The position numbers were made by a program, and so were the translations under genes. Of a stretch of DNA of 5,502 bases, positions 1 to 5,349 are shown one piece after another. This stretch comes from Desulfobacula sp. (GTDB taxonomy: Bacteria > Desulfobacterota > Desulfobacteria > Desulfobacterales > Desulfobacteraceae). Positions within the stretch are counted from its first letter, which is position 1; each line of letters begins with the position of its first letter. The DNA is taken from assembly GCA_027858355.1 (NCBI GenBank), contig JAQICW010000315.1, forward strand, positions 1-5,502. Direction: 5' to 3'. The notes beneath the pieces were generated by a model that was not told where the DNA came from, did not search any database, and saw only the letters and a list, made by a program, of their open reading frames with translations.

Positions 1-148
1 GAGTAAAATAATTACCAAAAAACACATGGCCATTGGCATCAGTGTCTGAAAATCGTATGTCCACAGGAATAATGACTCGGTCTTTTTTATTGACCGGGTC
101 ATTTGAAACCTGTGGGGCAGTCTTGCCGCTTAAATAATTTTCTTTCAT
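1..148 (-). CDS. Acyl-CoA thioesterase, hotdog fold (YbgC/4-hydroxybenzoyl-CoA thioesterase type), N-terminal part only
   Basis: The reading frame starts at ATG 146-148 and runs off the left edge, giving the first 49 residues. After about 25 polar residues comes the segment VDIRFSDTDANGHVFFGNYF (29-48). It matches the N-terminal signature of the hotdog thioesterases: a first beta strand, then D-T-D-A-x-G-H-V-F-F-x-x-Y, in which the Asp (D35 or D37) is the usual catalytic acid. Such enzymes hydrolyse acyl-CoA or aroyl-CoA thioesters in the cytoplasm; the substrate cannot be told from this part. An in-frame TGA (167-169) lies seven codons upstream with no other ATG, GTG or TTG between, so the start is well bounded, but the Shine-Dalgarno site is poor (A-rich leader). 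The strand is that of pylT and mtbB, with a 148-base gap, so it may be the tail of the same transcript or have its own promoter. The family call rests on one motif in a partial protein. Confidence 0.72.
   Translation of the reverse strand, partial: MKENYLSGKTAPQVSNDPVNKKDRVIIPVDIRFSDTDANGHVFFGNYFT
61..115. repeat. Nested inverted repeat inside the 5' end of the thioesterase gene
   Basis: Two nested pairs of arms can be read directly. The outer arms are CCACAGG (61-67) and CCTGTGG (109-115). The inner arms are AATGACTCGGTC (71-82) and GACCGGGTCATT (92-103), with one T-G mismatch and a T-rich loop. In a plus-strand RNA the mismatch is a U-G wobble, giving 12 continuous pairs; in the minus-strand mRNA it is an A-C mismatch. 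The repeat lies in codons 12-29 of the thioesterase. No T-run follows on either side, so it is not a normal terminator. Confidence 0.5.
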
Positions 149-168
149 TATTTTTTTTACAACAGCTC

Positions 169-244
169 AGAGGCTTTTAAATTGTCCTGGTTAATATTGT
201 ATTGGTTAATATTATTTAGTCGCATTTATTTTAAAATAGCCTCT
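169..244. repeat. Imperfect inverted repeat flanking the tandem repeat
   Basis: AGAGGCTTTTAAA at 169-181 is the reverse complement of TTTAAAATAGCCTCT at 230-244, except for a two-base insertion. The 48-base interval holds the tandem repeat at 188-217. It could form a bulged stem in RNA or be a binding site. It has no T-run on the minus strand and is not a convincing terminator of the pylT transcript. Confidence 0.4.
188..217. repeat. Tandem direct repeat, TGGTTAATATT twice at 15-base spacing
   Basis: The 11-mer TGGTTAATATT occurs at 188-198 and again at 203-213, making two 15-base units back to back. It lies 40-70 bases upstream of the thioesterase start. Paired sites near helical-turn spacing could be a regulator site, but in an AT-rich stretch chance or slippage is also possible. 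Confidence 0.45.
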
Positions 245-296
245 TTTATCATAATTTGTTTTTTTGTTAAAGTGTATAATCTGAGCAAACAGCAAA

Positions 297-370
297 TGGC
301 GGGAAGCCCGGGAGTTGCACCCGGCTACATGGATTTAGAGTCCATGTGATCTCATATCGATCCACTCCCC
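297..370 (-). tRNA. pylT: tRNA-Pyl, anticodon CUA (amber suppressor), CCA encoded
   Basis: The minus strand folds as follows. Acceptor arm: GGGGAGT (364-370) with GCTTCCC (301-307), including two G-U pairs. One linking G. D stem: GATC/GATC around a 7-base loop, GATATGA. One linking A. Anticodon stem: six perfect pairs, CATGGA/TCCATG, around CTCTAAA, with anticodon CTA at 336-338. Variable loop: only TAG. T arm: CCGGG-TGCAACT-CCCGG. Then discriminator G73 (300) and encoded CCA (297-299). The six-pair anticodon stem, three-base variable loop, single base between acceptor and D stems, missing GG in the D loop, missing TTC in the T loop, and G73 are hallmarks of pyrrolysine tRNA and are close to the Desulfitobacterium type as I remember it. 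The tRNA is charged by PylRS (not in window) and inserts pyrrolysine at UAG. It lies 27 bases after the mtbB stop on the same strand, with only a small GCTTTAAAGC palindrome (387-396) between, so it is probably cut from the mtbB transcript. The D loop is longer than the usual five or so bases. Confidence 0.96.
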
Positions 371-397
371 GCAGACAAAATTGACCGCTTTAAAGCT

Positions 398-1780
398 TTA
401 GGACGTCCTTGATTTAAACCTGTTAACACAAGCAATATCAATATCCAGTACTTTCGCTATGTTAAACTTGGCTTCAATGCCTTTAGGAAAGCCCGGCAGG
501 GGTGTCATTACACCAATTCCAAGATCAGTCCGCACTTCGTTCATAATAACAGGATCTGTAAGATCTTCAATCCCAACCAAAAGTTTTTTGGCAACATATG
601 CTATTGCTTCTTCAATTCTCATGCCTTTGGACATTTGCATCCGGGCAACCAGATCTCCGGCTCCCCGCATTCCGCCCATTCCAGAGGCTTGTGCATGTGT
701 TATTGCCATTCCAAATGGATCGCCGACGCCAACCTACAGCCCGTCCAGGCGGCAGATTTCAGTCATGGCCTTGGATGCCCGTGATACAATATCAACGGGT
801 GGATGATCCGTCATTGTGACCCCGCCAACGCCCATACCCATATTGGGATGAATCGGAATATTTGCAATTTCTCCACAGGGTTTCATAAAGGTAATGGTGC
901 GGGCAACGTTCCATGCCGATGACTTGCTGGTCTTGGTATTGGCCACGGGGCCGAAAATGGTTGCTCCGGCAAGTTCAGCCATTTTTAATTGATCATGGGG
1001 ATACATGCCTGCCAGACGATGACCTTTGTATTCCAATTCGCTATGCATGCCTAGGACAAATTCACCAGCAGTGCCCAGTTCTATGCACATGTCAGGATAC
1101 TTAGCCCTTAATTTTTCCGTGGCCAGCAAAGAGGCGAGAAAATCAGCATCTCCGGCAGCACCTGCAGTATCCAGGTTGATACCATCTGCACCAGACTCAT
1201 ACATCAGACTTGCCACAAATACAATATCATTGACCAGATCTTCAACAGAAGCTTCATAGGATTCCTGGGCTTCCTTGATTTTTCCCATGGGCATCAATTC
1301 CATGGGGTTTGGAAAAGGTCCGTCCGGTTTGCTGTAAAGACCAAGGTTAGGCTGGGCACCATAAAATAAAGGAATGTGGGTACTCAAAAGGGCCTGTTCA
1401 AGGATTGGCTGCTCAACAGTTGCTACGCGTTTTACCGGTTTATAACTATAATCCACGTAGGCCAGCTCCATTGTATCAGCACCCATCAGTTTTTCATAGA
1501 TCTGCAGGGCCTGAATCCGGTCGACATTGATCCCGACACGCCTTATTTTAAGCGTGCTTGCATCATAGGTTAAAATAACTTCCTTTCCCGCTTCCACGCT
1601 CATAAATTTTTGAGGAGCACAGAATATATCCAGGAGATGTTCATACTCCTCCTGGGTCAGGGAGGGCACCTTAGCACGGTCGGCAGCATCCTCGCTTCCC
1701 TGGATCAGGTCTGCCATAATTTCATCTTTTGTAACCGAAATGGGTGACCCGTCACCCATACGGCTAAAATATCGGGCCAT
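398..1780 (-). CDS. mtbB: Dimethylamine:corrinoid methyltransferase MtbB, with pyrrolysine at residue 349
   Basis: This cytoplasmic TIM-barrel enzyme moves a methyl group from dimethylamine to a cognate corrinoid protein (MtbC type), leaving monomethylamine. The 460 residues are close to the archaeal MtbB length of about 467. Family-like blocks include RMGDG (7-11), GADTMELAYVDYSYKPVK (100-117), IPLFYGAQPNLGLY (136-149), GADGINLDTAGAAGD (197-211), FGPVANTKTSKSSAWN (276-291) and NMGMGVGG (313-320). The frame then reaches LDGL, an in-frame TAG (734-736) and VGVGDPFGM. This matches the pyrrolysine site of methanogen MtbB, and homology continues for 111 more residues to a TAA (398-400). Pyrrolysine is thought to bind and orient the amine for attack by Co(I). 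The ATG start (1778-1780) has AGGAG (1786-1790) five bases upstream. The aminotransferase gene ends 52 bases upstream and pylT lies 27 bases downstream, which suggests one operon. No corrinoid protein gene is in the window. Stopping at the TAG would give a 348-residue fragment lacking the catalytic residue. Confidence 0.96.
734..736 (-). other. In-frame amber codon decoded as pyrrolysine (MtbB residue 349)
   Basis: The minus strand reads CTG-TAG-GTT-GGC, with conserved MtbB sequence on both sides in the same frame, so the TAG is a sense codon and not a mutation. The amber-decoding tRNA gene 363 bases away supports this. A short hairpin, CCATT-TGG-AATGG (706-718), lies 15 bases after the TAG, but it is small and need not matter for decoding. 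Confidence 0.95.
1740..1759 (-). promoter_or_regulatory. Perfect hairpin at the start of the mtbB message
   Basis: The plus strand carries ATGGGTGAC-CC-GTCACCCAT, a 20-base dyad with perfect nine-base arms. In mtbB mRNA it folds into an eight-pair, GC-rich stem (AUGGGUGA/UCACCCAU) with loop CGGG. It covers nucleotides 22-41 of the coding region, codons 8-14 (MGDGSPI). A stem this close to the start could modulate translation, and the dyad could bind a protein as DNA. Part of the sequence is constrained by the conserved RMGDG residues, so a function is only possible. Confidence 0.3.
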
Positions 1781-1832
1781 GGTTTCTCCTTTTTTTAAAG
1801 TAAAAAGAAATATGTATGTTCATTTAAAGGCT

Positions 1833-3203
1833 CTATCCCCTGTTTTTTAAAGCCTGGCTAATAGCCTCTCCCAGGAGTTTTACGATATCATTGATTTCCG
1901 GTTCAGAAATCACCATGGGCGGTGAGAATTGCAGGATATCTCCGATAAGCGGTATTGTGATCAGGCCCAGCTCATAGGCTGCTTCAACAACCAGAGGCGC
2001 AAGAGGCGGATCATATTTTTCTTTGGTCTCTTTGTTTTTAACCAGTTCCACCCCGACCATAAGACCTATGCCCCGAACATCACCGATAACATCACTGTCA
2101 ATGGCCTGGATTTTTTCTTTCAGAAGCTTGCCCATTCGTTCTGAGTTGGCAACAAGACCTTCATTTTCAACGATTTCAAGGTTTTTAAGTCCAACAGCAC
2201 AGGCCAGGGGGTGACCACTATAGGTGAATCCGTGGAAAAATCGTTCCCGTTGTTTCAGGGTATCAAATATGTCGCCGGAAAGGGCAACTGCGCCTAACTG
2301 GACATATCCACTGGTAATGCCCTTTGCCATGGTCATGATGTCGGGAACAACCCCTTCCCAGTGTTCTATTCCAAACATTTTTCCGGTCCGTCCAAACCCG
2401 TTGATAACCTCATCGGCTATAAAAAGAACATCATTGTCTGTACATATTTTTCTTATTCGTTCAAAATATCCAGGAGGTGGAATAATGACACCGCCCGTTC
2501 CAATGATAGGCTCGGCAACAAATGCGGCAACCTTATCTTGGCCAAGTTCTATGATTTTGTCCTCCAATGCCTGGGCACATTCAAGGCTGCAGGAGTCTAC
2601 TTTTTTCCCCCATGGGCACTGATAGCAATAGGGCGGTTCAATATTGTCAAAACCCGGCAGCAGAGGCTCAAACCCTTCATGGAAACCAGGAAGCCTTGTG
2701 GCGCAGACAGCACCGCATGAGACACCATGATAGGCCCGGTTCCGTGTGATGATATAATCTTTGCTGTCCTGTCCTTTTAAATACCAATAAAACCTGACCA
2801 TTTTAAAGATTGTATCATTGCTTTCCGACCCGCTGGATGTAAAAAAAATCTTGGCATCCTTGACAGGAACCATTTGACTGACTTTTTGTGCCAGGCGGAT
2901 TGCCGGTACATTTGCAAATTCATTAAAGGAATGGTAGCTCTCAAGCTGATCTAATTGTTCTTTGGCAGCCTGGATAAGATCAGACCTGCAATGTCCCACA
3001 GAATTGTACCACAAAGCAGCTGTGCCATCATAATATTCCTTGCCTTCCACATCCCATACCTTGCACCTTTTTCCCCTGGCAATGTTTTTTGCACCTTTAT
3101 TTTGCAGGACCCAACGACTTGAGGTGGGATGAAAATAACAGTCTTGATCTGCTTTTTTTAAGGCCTGAACTTCATCCGGGCTGAATTTTTTTTCTGTTTC
3201 CAT
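1833..3203 (-). CDS. Class III PLP-dependent aminotransferase (omega-amine/GabT-like family)
   Basis: This 456-residue protein has all core fold-type I class III motifs: phosphate-binding SSGSES (123-128), AYHG (157-160), AEP (230-232), IADEVINGFGRTG (262-274) with PLP-binding D264, MAKGITSGY (292-300) with Schiff-base K294, HGFTYSGHP (324-332) and the C-terminal SPPM (427-430). It should transfer an amino group between an amine or omega-amino acid and a keto acid, but the substrate cannot be assigned. Two details stand out. The segment 193-209 holds Cys193, 196, 205 and 209 as C-x2-C-x8-C-x3-C. Also, the position where many omega-transaminases carry the substrate-carboxylate-binding Arg, just before the Gly-Asp at 421-422, reads IPLIGD and has no Arg. 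The ATG start (3201-3203) has AGGGG (3209-3213) five bases upstream; an in-frame TTG 13 codons earlier lacks such a site. The stop is TAG, with an in-frame TAA two sense codons later (1824-1826). It precedes mtbB by 52 bases on the same strand. Confidence 0.9.
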   Translation of the reverse strand: METEKKFSPDEVQALKKADQDCYFHPTSSRWVLQNKGAKNIARGKRCKVWDVEGKEYYDGTAALWYNSVGHCRSDLIQAAKEQLDQLESYHSFNEFANVPAIRLAQKVSQMVPVKDAKIFFTSSGSESNDTIFKMVRFYWYLKGQDSKDYIITRNRAYHGVSCGAVCATRLPGFHEGFEPLLPGFDNIEPPYCYQCPWGKKVDSCSLECAQALEDKIIELGQDKVAAFVAEPIIGTGGVIIPPPGYFERIRKICTDNDVLFIADEVINGFGRTGKMFGIEHWEGVVPDIMTMAKGITSGYVQLGAVALSGDIFDTLKQRERFFHGFTYSGHPLACAVGLKNLEIVENEGLVANSERMGKLLKEKIQAIDSDVIGDVRGIGLMVGVELVKNKETKEKYDPPLAPLVVEAAYELGLITIPLIGDILQFSPPMVISEPEINDIVKLLGEAISQALKNRG

Positions 3204-3264
3204 AATAACCCCTATCAATAATGAATTTAGAGCAAAATTCAAAAATTGATGGTAAAAAATAAAA

Positions 3265-3278
3265 CTTAAACGATCAAT
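3265..3278. promoter_or_regulatory. LacI-type operator candidate, aminotransferase side
   Basis: The sequence CTTAAACGATCAAT fits the symmetric pattern TTNANCGNTNAA with a central CG, as in LacI-family operators. It matches the site at 3509-3522 in 11 of 14 positions. It lies 14 bases beyond the proposed -10 box of the minus-strand promoter, in the early transcribed leader, where a bound repressor would block transcription. Confidence 0.45.
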
Positions 3279-3292
3279 TAAATATTATGTGA

Positions 3293-3322
3293 TGTATAGT
3301 TCAATAATAATTATCTTGTCAA
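3293..3322 (-). promoter_or_regulatory. Sigma70-type promoter for the aminotransferase-mtbB-pylT unit
   Basis: On the minus strand TTGACA (3317-3322) is followed after 18 bases by TATACA (3293-3298). The -35 box is perfect and the -10 box has the key T-A....; only the last base differs from the best form in an important position. The start site would be near 3285, giving a leader of about 80 bases before the ATG at 3203. Confidence 0.6.
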
Positions 3323-3475
3323 GTGAATTCATATGGATTTTGTATCGGCAGGATCAGGCAAATCTTGATTGCAGACAGGCCACCAAGGTAATGTCCGTGT
3401 CAATTGAACCCGGCTTGGGATGGAAGATCGCACGCTTTTTTATCGGAAAAATTTAAGATGTTTTTTGTTTTGAAC

Positions 3476-3505
3476 TTGACAAAAGTGCTATGGAGTATGT
3501 TAAAA
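3476..3505 (+). promoter_or_regulatory. Sigma70-type promoter for the aldehyde oxidoreductase-regulator unit
   Basis: TTGACA (3476-3481) is followed after 18 bases by TTAAAA (3500-3505), a weaker -10 box. The -35 context ACTTGACAA is identical over nine bases to that of the divergent minus-strand promoter. Transcription would start near 3512, about 57 bases before the ATG at 3569. Confidence 0.5.
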
Positions 3506-3508
3506 TCA

Positions 3509-3522
3509 CTTTAACGATTAAG
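3509..3522. promoter_or_regulatory. LacI-type operator candidate, aldehyde oxidoreductase side
   Basis: CTTTAACGATTAAG fits TTNANCGNTNAA with a central CG at 3515-3516 and outer C/G also paired. It covers the expected transcription start just after the -10 box, a classic repressor position. A second dyad, GTTAAA-ATCAC-TTTAAC (3499-3515), overlaps both it and the -10 box. The related copy is at 3265-3278. Confidence 0.5.
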
Positions 3523-3568
3523 CTGTTATAAATTATTCCCAATCAACACATGCTATGAGGAGAGATCA

Positions 3569-5317
3569 ATGAAAGGTTTTTACGGAAAATTATTATCAAT
3601 TGACCTTACTAATCAGTTGTTTGAAGAAAAAACTATTGGGGAAGAGGTTTTTGAACAATATTTGGGCGTCAAGGGTTTGGGGGCCTATTTGCTTAATAAA
3701 TACAATCCTCCAAAAGTTCCGCCCCTGGACCCGGCAAATAACTTGATTTTCAGCACAGGACCAACGGCTGGAAGCAAAGTATGGGGGGCAAGTAGATATG
3801 GGGTATTTACCAAATCTCCTTTAACCGGGTTTTTCTCTGAATCCTATTCAGGGGGCAAGGTACCCGAGGCCATCGATGCTGCAGGGTATGACGCTGTTAT
3901 AATCCATGGGCAGTCCAAAACCCCTGTGGTTCTTTCCATTGAACCGGGTCATGTTGTTTTTAATAATGCAGAAGCGCTTTGGGGCAAAGATACCTTTGAA
4001 ACAGAAGCCCTTATTGAAGCTGAGTATGGAAACAAGGATAAAGCTTTTAAAAAAAGCGGGGTCCTGGCCATTGGGCCGGCAGCTGAAAACGGGGTATGTT
4101 TCGGCATTATCCAGAATGACAACTGGCATTGTGCTGGACGAACCGGCGCCGGAACCATAATGGCATCCAAAAAAATAAAAGGAATCCTTTTCCAGGGAAG
4201 CCAGAAAAGAGAATACCATGATGAACAGGCGCTGAAATCTTCTGTAAAGCATATTGCCCAAATGGGTAAGGATCATCCTGCCGTCAACGCCTACAAATCA
4301 ATGGGCACTTCTCAGATGGTAAAGGTATTGAATGCCAACAAAGCCTTTCCCACACAATACTGGTCAAAGGGGTATTTTGACAAATGGGAGAATATAAGTG
4401 CCGAGGCTTTGCACACCCAATGTGATGTTACACCCACAGGCTGCTCTAAATGTTTCATGTCCTGCGGCCGGCAGACCACTATCTTAAAGGGGCGCCACAA
4501 AGGAATGACCCTTGAAGGTCCGGAATATGAAACCATCTATGCCTTTGGCGGGCTATGTATGGTTGACAGCATTGAAGAAATCGCTTTTTTCCATGTGTTA
4601 TGTGATCGGCTGGGAATGGATACCATCACAGCAGGCAATTTGTGCGCCTTTGCCATAGAAGCTGTAAAACGTGGCAAAATAGACCTTGATATTGATTATG
4701 GTGATGTGGATGGAATAGAAAAATTGATTCATATGATCGCTAAAAGACAGGGCCCTGGAGATGTCCTGGCCCATGGAATTAAACATGCTGCAAAGGAATG
4801 GGGCCTGGAAGATATTGCAGTGCATGTCAAGGGCCTTGAACCGGCAGGGTATGATCCCAGGGTCTTCAAAGGGATGGGGCTTGCCTATGGGATTTCTGAC
4901 AGGGGGGCCTGTCATTTGAGAACCACTTTTTATAAACCTGAGTTGGCCGGCATGAGTCCCATGGACATCCTGAAAGGGAAAGCTGAACTTCTGATTGACT
5001 TTGAGGATCGCCTGACCATTTTTGACACAATGGTTCTCTGCCGTTTTTTCCGGGATTTTTACACCTGGGAAGAATTAGAGGTCATGATCCATTCATTAAC
5101 CGGTCTAAAATCCGATAAAGCCTCACTCCAGAAAAAGGCTGGAAATATTGCAAAAGAAATCAGAAACTTTAATATTCAGGAAGGCTTGACCAGTGATGAT
5201 GACCGACTGTCAAAGGGTATGTTCAAAAAACTTACGGACACGGGAGCTGAGTTAACCCATGAAGAGTATGAATTTATGTTGGCTGAATATTATGAAATAA
5301 GAGGATGGACTCTATAG
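3569..5317 (+). CDS. aor: Aldehyde:ferredoxin oxidoreductase (tungsten bis-pyranopterin, AOR family)
   Basis: AOR enzymes oxidise aldehydes plus water to carboxylic acids in the cytoplasm and pass two electrons to ferredoxin. The 582 residues are near the usual length of about 605 and look intact. The N-terminal domain starts MKGFYGKLLSIDLT and contains the family-typical FSTGPTAGS (61-69) and SPLTGFFSESYSGGK (83-97). AGRTGAG (189-195) follows. The [4Fe-4S] ligands are C292, C295 and C299 in CSKCFMSC plus C491 in VLCRF, placed much as in Pyrococcus AOR. EGPEYET (316-322) and DRGACHLR (444-451), with the likely active-site His449, fit the cofactor pocket. The ATG start has AGGAGAG at 3558-3564. 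The substrate is unknown; coordination with the divergent aminotransferase suggests an aldehyde made by transamination. The gene ends in TAG; the LacI-type gene begins 32 bases later with no terminator between, so both are probably cotranscribed. Readthrough of the TAG would add 12 residues and stop at a TGA overlapping the regulator's ATG. Confidence 0.93.
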   Translation: MKGFYGKLLSIDLTNQLFEEKTIGEEVFEQYLGVKGLGAYLLNKYNPPKVPPLDPANNLIFSTGPTAGSKVWGASRYGVFTKSPLTGFFSESYSGGKVPEAIDAAGYDAVIIHGQSKTPVVLSIEPGHVVFNNAEALWGKDTFETEALIEAEYGNKDKAFKKSGVLAIGPAAENGVCFGIIQNDNWHCAGRTGAGTIMASKKIKGILFQGSQKREYHDEQALKSSVKHIAQMGKDHPAVNAYKSMGTSQMVKVLNANKAFPTQYWSKGYFDKWENISAEALHTQCDVTPTGCSKCFMSCGRQTTILKGRHKGMTLEGPEYETIYAFGGLCMVDSIEEIAFFHVLCDRLGMDTITAGNLCAFAIEAVKRGKIDLDIDYGDVDGIEKLIHMIAKRQGPGDVLAHGIKHAAKEWGLEDIAVHVKGLEPAGYDPRVFKGMGLAYGISDRGACHLRTTFYKPELAGMSPMDILKGKAELLIDFEDRLTIFDTMVLCRFFRDFYTWEELEVMIHSLTGLKSDKASLQKKAGNIAKEIRNFNIQEGLTSDDDRLSKGMFKKLTDTGAELTHEEYEFMLAEYYEIRGWTL

Positions 5318-5349
5318 GGTTTTAAAGGTATTTTTTCAGGTAAAAAAAT

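Larger units (their letters stand above)
149..296. other. AT-rich gap between pylT and the thioesterase gene
   Basis: No gene is visible here. The stretch is very AT-rich and carries the tandem and inverted repeats listed separately. On the minus strand a TATACA (273-278) could serve as a -10 box for the thioesterase, but the position of its -35 box falls on the 3' end of pylT and does not match the consensus. No GC-rich hairpin followed by T residues is present after pylT, so transcription may continue into the thioesterase gene. Confidence 0.4.
3204..3568. other. Divergent intergenic region between the aminotransferase and aldehyde oxidoreductase genes
   Basis: Both outer parts are AT-rich and hold the promoters and operator-like sites listed separately. 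The middle, about 3335-3445, has visibly more G and C. Translation there gives only short runs in all frames (for example an 11-codon ORF from 3333 that ends near 3368), so I see no gene. A bulged inverted repeat, CCACCAAG (about 3380-3387) with CTTGGGATGG (about 3414-3423), is present. The central part may be a regulator landing area, an unrecognised RNA, or a decayed gene remnant. Confidence 0.5.

Noticed and set aside
61..115. Inverted repeat as a rho-independent terminator
   Set aside because: The T-rich stretch is in the loop, not after the stem, and the repeat lies within the thioesterase coding frame.
398..709. Separate 103-residue ORF on the minus strand
   Set aside because: It is the C-terminal part of MtbB after the pyrrolysine codon; conserved sequence is continuous through the TAG and eight codons before this ATG.
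706..718. Hairpin CCATT-TGG-AATGG after the UAG as a pyrrolysine insertion element
   Set aside because: The stem has five pairs only, and such elements are not required for UAG decoding in known Pyl systems.
734..1780. mtbB as a pseudogene broken by a nonsense mutation
   Set aside because: The TAG is at the known pyrrolysine position, the frame continues intact to a TAA, and tRNA-Pyl is encoded next door.
3204..3242. Upstream TTG start of the aminotransferase at 3240-3242
   Set aside because: It has no Shine-Dalgarno site and the 13 extra residues do not look like the family; ATG 3201-3203 has AGGGG at good spacing.
3333..3368. Short plus-strand ORF with a P-loop-like SAGSGKS ending
   Set aside because: Eleven codons, no ribosome site, no homology context; the resemblance is by chance.
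3555..3572. Mini-ORF ATG-AGG-AGA-GAT-CAA-TGA overlapping the AOR start
   Set aside because: Its codons are the Shine-Dalgarno sequence of the AOR gene itself and it has no ribosome site of its own.
3848..4276. Antisense ORF of 142 codons inside the AOR gene
   Set aside because: It lies fully opposite a well-supported gene and its translation resembles no protein family I recognise.
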